From CAWBVG01 sp963792175 (lineage in GTDB: Bacteria; Acidobacteriota; Vicinamibacteria; Vicinamibacterales; CAVVIG01): DNA of 64,000 nt. Below are positions 28,185 to 41,447 of this stretch, piece by piece. The stretch lies in assembly GCA_963792175.1 (NCBI GenBank), contig CAWBVG010000033.1:260782-324781 (forward strand), given 5' to 3'. The translations under genes were made by a program, and so were the position numbers. The notes beneath the pieces are model-generated. The model saw only the letters and a program-made list of their open reading frames with translations. It searched no databases and was not told where the DNA came from. Position 1 is the stretch's first letter. Each line of letters begins with the position of its first letter.

Positions 28185-28577
28185 ATGCATTCATTGCGTC
28201 TCGCTGTTGTATCGGCAGTCTTGCTATTCGCGGTCGCCTGCGGCGACTACTCGACCTCTTCTACCTCACCGTCACCGACGCCGTCCGCCACGCCACCGCC
28301 TGGCGCGCCGTCGTCGTCCATCACGATTCCGATGGGTGCCGAATTCCTGGGTAACCGAGCCTTCACGCCCGCGGACCTGAATATCGCCGCAGGCACGGCG
28401 GTGACATGGGTGAACAGCGATGCCACGTCTCACACTTCGACGTCAAATGCGGCTGGCTGGGACTCGGGAATCGTCGCGCCAGGCGGTCAGTTCTCGTTCG
28501 TATTCCAGAGCGCTGGAACGTTTCCGTACCACTGCGTGATTCATCCCGGAATGGTCGGAACGGTTGTCGTTCGTTGA
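28185..28577 (+). CDS. Cupredoxin-domain lipoprotein
   Basis: 130 residues. Lipoprotein signal with lipobox (LLFAVACGDY), then a Ser/Thr/Pro linker. The plastocyanin-like domain has the four type 1 copper ligands: His in SDATSHTST, and Cys, His and Met in YHCVIHPGMVG. It is a periplasmic or surface electron carrier. It is followed 12 bp later by an FAD oxidoreductase, which could be its redox partner. An ECF-like promoter lies directly upstream. Confidence 0.85.
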   Translation: MHSLRLAVVSAVLLFAVACGDYSTSSTSPSPTPSATPPPGAPSSSITIPMGAEFLGNRAFTPADLNIAAGTAVTWVNSDATSHTSTSNAAGWDSGIVAPGGQFSFVFQSAGTFPYHCVIHPGMVGTVVVR

Positions 28578-28589
28578 GAGGGGTCACTC

Positions 28590-29949
28590 ATGTCATCGAT
28601 TGCTGAATCCATTGCGTTCGCCGCTCCATCGTTCACCGGCCGGCTGCTGCGGCCGACCGACCCCGAGTACGACGACGTCCGCAGGGTGCACAACGGACTG
28701 ATCGACAAGCGCCCGGCGGTTATCGCCCGCTGTCGTGGCGCCGCCGATGTCGTCGATGCCGTGCTGTTGGCCCGTAAGCTCGGCCTCGCGATATCGGTAC
28801 GCGGCGGAGGGCACAATGTCGCGGGCCGGGCGACGATTGACGATGGCCTCATGATCGATCTGTCGCCGATGAAGGGCATTCAGGTGGATGCCATCGCGCG
28901 TACCGCGCGCGCTCAGGGCGGCGTCCTCTGGAGAGAATTCAACCGCGAGACGCAGCTGCATGGACTCGCGACGACGGGCGGCGTCGTCGGGAGCACAGGG
29001 ATCGCCGGCCTGACGCTCGGCGGCGGACTAGGCTGGCTGATGCCGAAGTACGGTCTTGCGCTCGACAACCTCCGAGCCGCCGACATGGTCATGGCCGACG
29101 GCACCGTGGTTCGCGCGAGCGCCGACACGAATCCGGATCTGTTCTGGGCGATTCGGGCGGAGGCGGCAATTTCGGCATCGCGGCGTCGCTCGGTACGCGC
29201 TCCACCGCGTTGGACCGATGATCACAGGCGGCGTGGTGGCCCATCCGTTGTCGCGCGCGCTCGACGTGCTGCGCTTCTTCCGGGATACCTGCTCGTCCTT
29301 GCCTGACGAAGCGATGCTGGTCGCCGCACTCCAGACCGCGCCGGACGGCTCGAACGCCAAACTGGTAGGGATCGTTGGCAGCCACTGCGGTCCGCTCGAG
29401 CAGGGCGACGTCACCTTCCGGTCTCTCAAGGCCTTCGGTCCTCCCGTGCTGGACGCGATCGGGCCCATATCGTACTCCTCGCTCAACGGGATGCTCGATC
29501 CCGCGTTCCCGAAAGCCGCTCTCAGCTATTGGAAAGCGCAATTCGTCGCCGACCTGACCGACGATGTGATTCGCACGCTGATCGAGGGCTTTCAGGAGTG
29601 CCCATCGCCGATGAGCCACATCATCATCGAGCACTTCCACGGCGCGGCGAGCCGTGTTCCAGTAGCGTCCACGGCTTGCTCCATGCGCGTGACAGGCTTC
29701 AACGTGGTCATCGCATCGCAGTGGACGGATCCGGGTGAGACAGAACGAGGCATCAGGTGGGCGCGCGAGACCTTTGCGTCCTTGACGCCGTATCTCGCGC
29801 CGACCCGCTACGTCAACTACCTGGAAGACGATGCGCGCGATGGCGCGGCCGTGGTGTACGGATCGAATCTCGCGCGCCTGAGGGAGATCAAGACGAAGTA
29901 CGACCCGGACAATTTCTTCCGGCACAACGTCAACATTCTGCCGAAATGA
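28590..29949 (+). CDS. FAD-binding oxidoreductase, BBE type (two compensating indels)
   Basis: N-terminal PCMH-type FAD domain: PAVIARCRGAADVVDAVLLA, SVRGGGHNVAGRATIDDG (His for covalent FAD), GLTLGGGLGWLMPKYGLALD. The C-terminus is a berberine-bridge-enzyme module: YVNYLEDDARDGAAVVYGSN, LREIKTKYDPDNFFRHNVNI. Near 29155-29200 two missing bases (one G, one C) disrupt GGGGNFGIAASLRYALH. The protein is about 453 residues. Such enzymes oxidise alcohols, sugars or secondary metabolites and reduce oxygen or another acceptor; the adjacent cupredoxin could be that acceptor. A signal peptide is not evident. Confidence 0.8.
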
Positions 29950-30003
29950 GCCGACTCGAGGTTCGGCCAACCCTTTTGGCCGAATCCTCGTCCAACCGGT
30001 GAG

Positions 30004-32437
30004 ATGAGCTCGGTCCTCGCCGATCTTCGCTATGCGGCGCGGGAACTCCGCCGCCGTCCAGGCTTTGCGCTCACGGCGATCCTCTCGCTGGCCCTCGGCA
30101 TCGGCGCCACCAGCGCCGTGTTCAGCGTCGTCTACGGCGTCCTGATCAATCCCTTCCCGTACGTGGGCGCCGATCGAATGATGCAGATCAGCCTCACGGA
30201 CAAGGCCGGCCGGTTCCGATACCCGGGCATGACCGGCGCGCAGCTGGATCAGCTTCGACAGGCGCGGACGGTCGAGAGTGTCGTGGGCGAGGACGGCTGG
30301 AACCTCACGACGACCGATGGTGATATCCCCGAAGACGTCATCGCGTCGTACATCTCTCCGAACGCACCGAATCATTGGGGCGTTGCGTGCCCTCCTCGGG
30401 CGATGGCTCGTCCCCGCCGATGCGCCTCCGGGACAGGAACCCGAGCGCGTCGTCGTGCTTGGGTACCAGTTCTGGCAGCGTTACTACTTGGGCGACCCCG
30501 CCGTCGTCGGCCGCACGATCCAGCTCGTTCGCAAGAACTATCAAATCGTCGGCGTGATGCCGCCACGGTTTCGCTGGCGCGAGGCGGATATCTACGTGCC
30601 GCTCAAGGTCAGGCTCGACCCTAACATCTACTTCGGCACGAGCCTCAAAATCCGGCCCGGTGTGTCGACAGCAGAAGCCAACGCCGATCTGCAGCCGATC
30701 CTGCAGAAGTTCGCGGCCGAGACGCCGGCGCGCTACCCCGACACGTTTCGAGTGAACCTGCGCAGCATCATCGAGATGTACGCGCGGCCGATGGGGCCGA
30801 GGCTCTTCCTGCTGCTCGGCGCCGTGACGTCGCTGCTGCTCGTGGGTTGCGCCAACGTGTCGATCCTGCTGCTCGTGCGCGGTGCGCATCGCCAGCAGGA
30901 GCTCGCCGTGCGCGCGGCCCTGGGAGCCGCACGGATCCGGGTCGTGCAGCAGCTGCTGACGGAGGCGTTGGTCATCGCCGTGGCTGGCGCGACGCTCGGC
31001 GTGTTGATCGCGTGGCGGGGCCTCGCGCTGATCGTGGCCTGGGTGCCGACCAACTCGTTCGCCGCCGAATCGGTCATCGAGATGAACGTGCCGGTCCTGC
31101 TGTTCAGTACGGCCCTGGCCGTCGTGACCGCGATCGTGTTCGGCGTCTGGCCGGCGCTCCAGCTTTCGCGTCCTGACATCGGCCGCGTGGCGCAGACCGG
31201 CGCTCGCCGGGTGATCGGCAGTGCGCAGGGACGAAAGATCCATCGTGTCATGGTCGCGGTCCAGGTCGCGCTGACGCTGCTGATGCTCACCGGCGCTGGT
31301 GCGGCGGGAAAAGGGTTTCTGCGGCTGTCGAACGCGGACCTCGGATACGACCCGCACGACACGATGTCCCTGCCGATCCCCGTCCACGATGGGACCTACC
31401 AGACGTGGAAGGAGCGTTCCGAGTATTTCGAGCGGCTCCGGGCGGCGATTGCCGGGATGCCGCAGGTTGTCTCAGCGGGGATCTCGACCAACGCCACGCC
31501 GCCGTCGAACGGAAGCGACAGCACCATCGAGATTCTCGGCAACACGGCGCTCGAAAAGCCGGTCGCTCGCTTGAATTTCATCAGCCCCGAGTATTTCCCG
31601 CTTCTCCATATTCCTGTGGCGCAAGGACGCACCTGGAGCCGCGACGAAATGGTGCGAGGGGCGCCCCTGGCCGTGATCAACCAGACGATGGCCCGTCAGT
31701 ACTGGCCACAGGGCGATGCCATCGGCCATCAATTGCGTTTCGCGAACCTGAAGGACGAACCGCCGTATTCGCCCGCAGCGGCGGGAGCCGATGGATGGCT
31801 CCAGATCGTCGGCATCGTCGCCGACGCGCGCAACGACGGTCTGCGCAACCCGATCAAGCCGGCCTTCTACGTGCCGTATACGCTGAAGATGCGCATGTTC
31901 ACGCAGATCCTGGTGCGCACGCGCGTGGCGCCGCTGTCCATCTTGCGCGATGTGCGCGCCGAGCTCGTTCGCGTCGATCGCGAACAGCAGGTCAGCCGCG
32001 TCCGGGATCTTCAGGGGTGGATCACGAACCTTCCCGAGTACGCGCAACAGCGGCTGGTCGCGAACCTGTTCGGGATCTTCTCGATGCTGGCGCTGGCGCT
32101 GTCAGCGGTGGGACTCTACAGCGTCGTGTCCTACGGCGTCGCGATGCGAACCAGCGAGTTCGGCATCCGCCTGGCGCTGGGCGCGAGAGCCCGCGACGTC
32201 GTGCGCATCGTGCTGTCGGGGACGTCGTGGAATGTCGGCGCGGGACTCCTCGCGGGCGTCGTTCTGTGCCTGGTCTTCGACAAAGTCGCCTCGCAGTGGT
32301 TGACCGAAAGCTCGCGGGATCCGCTGATCCTGACCGCGGTGACCCTCCTGCTGATGGCCGTCGCCGTCATGGCGTGTCTTGCTCCCGCGCGCCGCGCGGC
32401 GTCGATCGATCCGATGGACGCCGTACGGCACGAGTGA
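30004..32437 (+). CDS. ADOP-type ABC transporter permease (MacB/FtsX family, frameshifted)
   Basis: The N-terminus DLRYAARELRRRPGFALTAI then LSLALGIGATSAVFSVVYGV is typical of the Acidobacterial duplicated orphan permease (ADOP) family. A large periplasmic MacB core domain is followed by an FtsX segment (LFLLLGAVTSLLLVGCANVS), a second core, and the C-terminal FtsX (MRTSEFGIRLALGARARDVV). It ends in APARRAASIDPMDAVRHE. A single extra T near 30390 splits the frame. Corrected length is about 811 residues. No ATPase gene is adjacent, as usual for ADOP genes. Confidence 0.85.
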
Positions 32438-32576
32438 CGAGCGACAGCGGTCGGCAGCTGATCGCCAACCAAGGCTCAGCGCGCAACCTCGCGCAGCACC
32501 TCCCGATGACGACGCCCGCTCGGACTCCCAGCGCCATGCGGCAGGACGTGTTATCGTGGCGCGTCCTTCCCGCTTC

Positions 32577-35293
<2,717 letters not shown>

Positions 35294-35319
35294 CGCAAGA
35301 GAACCAGGCACGTATCGAC

Positions 35320-36187
35320 TTACTTGCGCGCCCGCTCTCGAGCGAGCTGATCGCGGTACGTTTTCTCCAGCTCTTCGACCGCGGCCTTGAAGCCCTTTGG
35401 ATCGACGAATCGATCAGGATTGAACGCGTCGCCGGGCTGGTATTTCTCGTGCAGCTTGAATTGCGACGCGTGTGATGCGAGAAAGACGTCGATCGGCATG
35501 TCCTTCTGCGCCTTGAAGGTCCGCGCGTAATCGTCGGCGATGCCGGGGTACTTCGCCATCCCGCTGACGGTGACGCCAGGGTTGATCGATGCCATGTTGG
35601 CTATCACCACGCGGTAGGTCTTGCTGCCTTCCTGTACGTTCAACGTGAAGCTGGTCGAGCCCTTGGTGTGACCGGGATGATGATGCGCGGTGAGAACGGT
35701 CCCGCCGAGCGAGATCGTGTCGTTGTCCTTGAACGTGCTGTCGACCTTGACCGGCTCGAACTGCGCTCCCGGGGTGTCGCCGAAGCGGAAGTCCAGCTTG
35801 CCGCCGGACTCGAGCAGCGCCTTCTCTGGCTCGGAGACGACGACCCGCGCGCCGGTCATGCGTTTCAACTCCGCCAGGCCGGCGACGTGGTCGAAGTGTC
35901 CCTGGGTCGTGGTCAGGATCTTGGTATCGGCGAGCTTGAAGCCGAGCTGTTCCACGCTTGCCTTGATCTGGCGCGCCGTGTCACCGACGCCGGTGTTGAT
36001 CAGAATGTGGCCCTGCGGTGTGGTGATCAAATAGCTCGACAGATCGTACGAACCAACCCAATAGATGTTGCCGATGATCCGGAACGGCGGGAACGATCGG
36101 GTCCAGTTTGGGTCGTCCTGCGCGCGGGCTGGACGAAACGAATGCGAGGGCACCAAAAATCAGGAGCGCGATCGATCGTGGCAGCAT
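35320..36187 (-). CDS. Subclass B3-type metallo-beta-lactamase fold protein with Gln in the first zinc-ligand position (frameshifted)
   Basis: The signal peptide MLPRSIALLIFGALAFVSS starts at 36187; one extra base near 36140 separates it from the mature part (AQDDPNWTRSFPPFRIIG). The zinc-binding motif reads TTTQGHFDHVAG, so it is QxHxDH, as in GOB-type B3 enzymes, instead of HxHxDH. Other ligands are in HHHPGHTKGSTSF and LASHASQF. Length and order fit B3 lactamases (about 288 residues). Chromosomal environmental homologues often have weak or no beta-lactamase activity, so resistance is not claimed. Confidence 0.82.
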
Positions 36188-36268
36188 GATCGGATTATCC
36201 ACGAATCCCGCGCGCGCCCGCCGGAGCGTAGAATGACGCCAGCGCTCGGTCACTACTGAGGGTCCGCC

Positions 36269-37112
36269 ATGCGTTTGGACGACGCGCGAGAGAGTGAGAA
36301 CGTCGAAGATCGCCGCGGCATGGGCGGCCGCGGGTTTCGGCCGGGCGGTGCCGGAGGGCTCGGCATCGGCGGCGTCATCCTGCTGCTGGTCATCAGCTAC
36401 TTCCTCGGCGTGGACCCGAGTCAACTCCTCAACGACTCGGGCGTGAGCACAGGCGGCGAGCCACCGGCCAGCACGCCTGCCGGACCACCGGGTTCCGATC
36501 CCGCCGGCGAATTTGCCAAGAAGAATTCTCGCGGATACCGAGGATACGTGGACCGCGATTTTCGAGCGTTCGGGACAGCAGTACACGAAGCCCGTGCTCG
36601 TGCTGTTCTCAGACGCCGTGGACTCAGCATGTGGCCAGGCGGGGTCGGCCACAGGTCCGTTCTACTGTCCGGGCGATCAGAGGGTCTATCTCGATCTCAG
36701 TTTCTTCCGGGAGCTCGACCGGCGGTTCGGTGCTCCTGGAGACTTCGCGCAGGCCTACGTCATCGCCCACGAGATTGGCCATCACGTCCAGAACCTGACA
36801 GGCAATCTGGCGAGAGGCGGCGGGCTGTCGCGTCGAGGCGCCAATGCGCAGTCGGTGCGCCAGGAACTCCAGGCGGATTGTCTGGCGGGCGTGTGGGGGT
36901 ATGCGGCGGCGAGGCGCAATCGGCTCGAGCCGGGCGACGCGGAGGAAGGACTCAGGGCGGCTGCCGCCATCGGCGACGATCGCCTGCAACAGGAGAGTCA
37001 GGGCAGGGTCGTCCCGGACTCGTTCACACACGGCTCGTCGGCGGATCGCGTGGCGGCGCTGAAACGCGGACTGCAGACCGGCGACGTGGCGGCATGCGGC
37101 CTCGGACGTTGA
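36269..37112 (+). CDS. YpfJ-type neutral zinc metallopeptidase (frameshifted)
   Basis: N-terminal MRLDDARESENVEDRRG and a transmembrane helix (GIGGVILLLVISYFLGV) are characteristic of the KPN_02809/YpfJ family (PF04228). One extra A near 36520 moves the sense to the next frame: ILADTEDTWTAIFERSGQQY, FYCPGDQRVYLDLSFF, the zinc motif AYVIAHEIGHHVQ, QELQADCLAGVWG and DSFTHGSSADRVAALKRG. About 280 residues. A membrane-anchored periplasmic peptidase; its substrate is unknown. Confidence 0.85.
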
Positions 37113-37131
37113 GCGTGCGCGGGAGGATTGT

Positions 37132-38787
37132 GTGAAGCGAAACGGCGTTGTGCTGATACTGCTCGCGCTGCTGGGCGTCCATGCACCCGCGCAGCAATTC
37201 CCGCCGGGCTTCGTCGATCCGGCGCCGATCCTCGCCGCGGCAGCCAGGGAAATCGGCGAAGCGAATTTCAAGTGCGTCACCTTCTCGGGCACGGGCTACG
37301 GCGGCGCCGTCGGCCAGACGTTCGAACACGCCGTCAACGTCGACTGGCCCCGCATCGACGCGCTGGCCAATTACACCCGCACCATCAATTGGGAAACTGG
37401 AACCAGCAAGGAAACCTTCGATCGCAAGCCGGGCCTGAATCCCGCATCGTGGAAGTACGGCCTCGGATGGGTGGACGGAACGCCGACGCAGAAGAACCTC
37501 CGGCAAACGCACCTGACCAACGGCAAGTACTCGTGGTCGATCGACGGCGACGGTCCTCCGGTGGCCGCTTCGCCCGAAGACGCCGAGCGGTACCAGCTGG
37601 ATGTGTGGATGAACCCGCCCGGATTCATCAAGGCGGCACGGATGCCCGGCGCGAACCCCAGGGCGATCTGGCGATGGGAGCAGATCGAGAAAGGCCGCGA
37701 CGGAAACGTCGTCGCGCCCGAAAAGGTGCACGTTGTCGCGATCACGGTGCTCGGGAAGTACCGCATGGATGCCACGATCAATTCGCGAAATCAGATCCAG
37801 CGCATCAAGACAACCGTTTCGGAAAACGCGATGGGCGACTTCAACATCGAGCACGAGTCCACGGACCAGGTGAGCGTCGGCGGCGTCAAGTGGCCGACGG
37901 TGTGGCACTCGCACCAGGGCTGGGACGACAACTGGCAGTTCTACAGCAAGAGCACCGGCCACAACGCGTACGGCGGCAGGTTTCCAACAGTCGAGCCGAA
38001 TGTCTGTCCTGATCCGGTCGCGGTCCCCGCGTCTGTCACGCAGGCGCCGTTCCCCAATACCGTCACCGTCGACAGCCTCGGCGCCGGCGTCTACCGGCTG
38101 GGTGGCGGACCGGCGAACAGCTACATGATCGAATTCGACAAGTTCGTCGCCGTGTTCGAAGCACCCGGCAGCGAGGAACGCAGCCTCGCGGTCATCGAGC
38201 AGATCGTGAAGCTCGCGCCCAACAAGCCAATCCGCTGGTTGATCAGCTCGCATCCCCATTTCGATCACATCGGAGGGATTCGCAGCTACAACCACATCGG
38301 CGCGACCGTCGTCATGCACTTCTCGAACGTCGACTTCATGAATCACGACATCCTCACGTATACGCCGAGGACGATGAAGCCCGACATCCTGTCGTTGTGG
38401 CCGCCGACCGAGTTGGCGGAAGGGTATAACTACGAGGCGGTTCAGGAGAATTACGTCATCACCGACAACACACGCATCCTGCGTGTGTACTACGTGCAGC
38501 CGCTGGCGCACGTGTCGGGCATGCTGATGGCGTATCTGCCCGCCGAGCGCATCGCCTTCGAGGCGAACCTCTTCGACACGCACGAACCGCACACCGGCCC
38601 GCCGAAGCCGGCGATGACCAGCTTCTGGAATCAGGTGAAGCGCATGAGCCTGAACGTGTCCACGATCGCGCCCGTGCACGGGCGTCCAGTGCCGTGGGCC
38701 GATTTCGAGAAGGCGATGGGTGACGCGGCAAAGCTCTGCGAATCCATAGGCGCCGGCGGTGCAGTGGCCTGGGTGCCCTGTAAATAG
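37132..38787 (+). CDS. Secreted MBL-fold metallo-hydrolase
   Basis: 551 residues from GTG 37132 with a signal peptide (MKRNGVVLILLALLGVHAPA). The first 300 residues are a beta-rich domain without a recognised name. The second half is a metallo-beta-lactamase fold: VYRLGGGPANSYMIEF, LISSHPHFDHIGGIRSY (HxHxDH), a later region PLAHVSGMLMAYLP and STIAPVHGRPVPW. The family includes lactonases, glyoxalases and many unknown hydrolases. It follows the zinc peptidase by 19 bp and is probably in the same transcript. The peroxidase remnant converges on its 3' end. Confidence 0.82.
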   Translation: MKRNGVVLILLALLGVHAPAQQFPPGFVDPAPILAAAAREIGEANFKCVTFSGTGYGGAVGQTFEHAVNVDWPRIDALANYTRTINWETGTSKETFDRKPGLNPASWKYGLGWVDGTPTQKNLRQTHLTNGKYSWSIDGDGPPVAASPEDAERYQLDVWMNPPGFIKAARMPGANPRAIWRWEQIEKGRDGNVVAPEKVHVVAITVLGKYRMDATINSRNQIQRIKTTVSENAMGDFNIEHESTDQVSVGGVKWPTVWHSHQGWDDNWQFYSKSTGHNAYGGRFPTVEPNVCPDPVAVPASVTQAPFPNTVTVDSLGAGVYRLGGGPANSYMIEFDKFVAVFEAPGSEERSLAVIEQIVKLAPNKPIRWLISSHPHFDHIGGIRSYNHIGATVVMHFSNVDFMNHDILTYTPRTMKPDILSLWPPTELAEGYNYEAVQENYVITDNTRILRVYYVQPLAHVSGMLMAYLPAERIAFEANLFDTHEPHTGPPKPAMTSFWNQVKRMSLNVSTIAPVHGRPVPWADFEKAMGDAAKLCESIGAGGAVAWVPCK

Positions 38788-38789
38788 AT

Positions 38790-39848
38790 CCGAACAGGTC
38801 CGCACGCGACTGCGCGAAGTCGTCTGGCCTGTGGGGCGGCGCGTTCTTCAACGGCACTGGCGTCGTGTCGTCCTGATAGGCGAAATGATTGTTGGCGAAG
38901 TCGTTCTTTCCCAATGCGTCATCGTCGGCTTCAGGGGATCGGGCTAGTGGAGCGCCGCTCGGCCATCGTCCGACGAGTTTCGCCGCAAGCGTGGCGGCGG
39001 ACAGGCCCTTGAACCCTTGCTCCTTCGCGAGGCTGCTTCGCCTGTTTTGACATCGCGTCGCGAAAGGCTTTGACGTCCTGCCTCAACCGCCGAATGACCA
39101 GGTACGATCCATTCTTTGCCCATGCGGGAACGACGCTAGGGTCGAAGGGCAATCGCAGCCGTCGCCGATCGCGTCCTGACGCTCGTACCCGAACACGAAC
39201 TGTCCCGGATACACGAGGACGCTGCCTGGCGCGGACAACAGTTTCGCGCGCGGGTCCGCGGGATCGACGTACCTCGGCGTCAGAAAATCGTCGGGGGCCT
39301 CGGACAAGCGACCCCGCACGGCGGGTTGGGAGATTCCGTCCTTGAACCCGAAGTGTTCGTGGCCCCCAGCGCTCCAGGAAGCGTATTGCCGCGCTGATCG
39401 AAGACCAGCTTCAAGCCACTCCCGCCGGACGCCGTCGTGCCGGAATCATCTTGAGCGTTGCCTTCAGGTGATCTACTTCTTCCTGCAGCGCGTTGACATC
39501 GTCGCTGGCGACGGTGAGCACGACATCCGGAATCGCGCCCGGTCTCCCGAATTTCAGTTGTTCGGTGAACCGGGAGCGCGAGGCGCGATCGGGTCGCCAA
39601 GCAAGGAGAGACCGCGCGGGCAAGCCTGCCTGGAAGGCTTCATCACGGAATTTGGCCGCTTCGGCGGACGACGTCAGCGTCTGCGATGGCGTCCGGGAAA
39701 AGGCGATGTTGAGCAGGTCGCCACCAGCCCGCACGGCTCGTTGCGCGTCGGGCCGCATGGCTTTGAACAGTCGGTTGAAGGTGAGCACCTCGTCCCTGTA
39801 AATCGCAGTCTCGGCCGCAGAAAGCCTCGGCTCGTCCGAGGCCGGCAT
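38790..39848 (-). pseudogene. Dyp-type peroxidase remnant, 3' truncated
   Basis: Fragments in several frames line up with Dyp-type peroxidases: LLNIAFSRTPSQTLTSSAEA, FGRPGAIPDVVLTVASDD, the distal-heme motif EHFGFKDGISQPAVRG, LVYPGQFVFGYERQD, NGSYLVIRRLRQDVKAF and NNHFAYQDDTTPVPLKN. At least four indels are present, some of them deletions. The sequence stops at about 38790 against the MBL gene. The normal C-terminal half with the CPxxAHIRxxNPR segment and the proximal heme ligand is absent. The start may be ATG 39848 or 39881. Unlike other split genes here, this one lacks essential sequence, so it is probably a true remnant. Confidence 0.68.
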
Positions 39849-39879
39849 AGTAGGATCCACCGAGGTCAAAGAGCTGGCC

Positions 39880-41447
39880 ATGCGGATGCGATGCCTGCGC
39901 GGGCTGTGGCTCGCCGCGCTGCTTGGCGTTTCCACTTCCGGCGCCGCTCCGGCGCCGCCGCCGCTGAAGCCTTGCTTGCTGATGCGGTGCAGCGCGGCGA
40001 CACGCAAGCCGTCCTCGCGCTGCTGAAGAGCGCATGCTGACGTCAACGCGCCGCAGAGTGACGGCGCGACGGCGCTGCACTGGGCCGCCTACCGGGACGA
40101 TGCGGACACGACGGCCCTGCTGCTCAAGCGCCGGCGCACAGGTCGATACGCCCGAACAATTACGGCGTGACACCGCTGGCGCTCGCCTGCCGGAAACGGC
40201 AACGCCGCCGTGATCGATCAGTTATTGAAAGGCGGCGCCGATCCGAACCGCTCTGTGCGTGCGGCAGAGACGCCGCTGATGCTCGCGGCGCGCTCCGGAA
40301 ACGTGGATGCGGTGAAGGTGCTGCTGAGCGCGGGCGCGGCCGTCGACGCGAAGGAAACCTGGAACGGGCAGACGGCGCTGATGTGGGCGGCTGCCGCGGG
40401 GCACGGCGCCGGTCGTGCAAGCGCTGATCGATCACCGCGCGGACATCCGCGCTCGTTCCAACAGCGGCGCGACCGCCCTCCTGTTTGCGGTGCGGCAAGG
40501 CGACCTGGCCGCCGTGCGCGCGCTGGTGGCGGCGGGCGCGGACGTCAAAGCCGCCAGACCCGATGGCGCGACGCCGTTGCTCGTCGCGGTGATCAACGGC
40601 CACGAGGATCTCGTGGACTTCTTCCTCGACAAGGGCGCCGATCCGAATGTCGAGGGCGGCTCGACCGAGCTGACGGTGCAGGGCGTGCGCGCCAGGCCGA
40701 TGGAGCTCAAATACCGGAAGCTCACGAACAACGAGCGCGACTCCGAGGGCGTGACGCGCGGCAATATCTTTGGCAAGCCGCTGCACGCCGCTGTTCACGT
40801 CGCCAACTGGCACCTCAGCGATCAGTTCATCGCGGTGCAAGCTCGATCGCCTGCGCGTCATCGAGTCGCTGCTGGCGCACGGCGCCGACGTCAACGGCCG
40901 CATCAGCATGGAGGAACCGCGGTGGTCCGGCGCGAGGTATCGCCGGCACCTGGCCGGCGCAACCGCGTTTCTCCTGGCGGCCAAGTCGGCTGATGTCGAG
41001 GTGATGCGCCTGTTGCTCGCGTATGGCGCGGACCCCACGATCGGCACCGAAGAGAACATCACGCCGCTGATGGCGGCGGCGGGCATCGCGTGGGCCTCGA
41101 ACCAGGACCGCGCGTCCGAGAGTCAGGTGCTCGAAGCCGTCAAACTGCTGGTCGAGGAACAGGGCGCCGACGTCAACGACGTCAGCGACCTCGGCGAGAC
41201 CGCGATGCACGCGGCGGCGTATCGCGGCGCGAACAGCGTCGTGCAGTACCTGTTCGACAAGGGCGCGAAGCTCGACGTGGTCGCGAAGGACGGGCGGACG
41301 CCGCTGATCGTCGCCGACGGCGTGGAGTACGGCAATTCGTTTGCCGCCCAGCCGCAGACGGCGGCGCTGCTGCGGAAACTGGGCGCCAAGGAAATGAAGT
41401 GCCCGCCTCCGTGTGCGGCGGCGATCCCCGAGAAGGATCTGCGATGA
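39880..41447 (+). CDS. Secreted ankyrin-repeat protein (many frameshifts)
   Basis: Signal-like start (MRMRCLRGLWLAALLGVSTS), then ankyrin repeats throughout: DGATALHWAAYRDDADTTAL, ETPLMLAARSGNVDAVKVLL, GQTALMWAAAAGH, GATALLFAVRQGDLAAVRAL, GATPLLVAVINGHEDLV, NITPLMAAAGIAWASN and GETAMHAAAYRGANSVVQYL. It ends in CPPPCAAAIPEKDLR. At least seven single-base indels break the frame, most of them insertions. Corrected length is about 515 residues. Its stop overlaps the DUF1592 start (ATGA). Exported ankyrin proteins beside DUF1592/DUF1552 genes recur in Acidobacteria; their shared role is unknown. Confidence 0.72.

Noticed and set aside
37024..38805. 593-residue open frame antisense to the MBL gene
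   Set aside because: Low-complexity Arg/His/Val composition caused by high GC; the plus strand has HPHFDH and a signal peptide.
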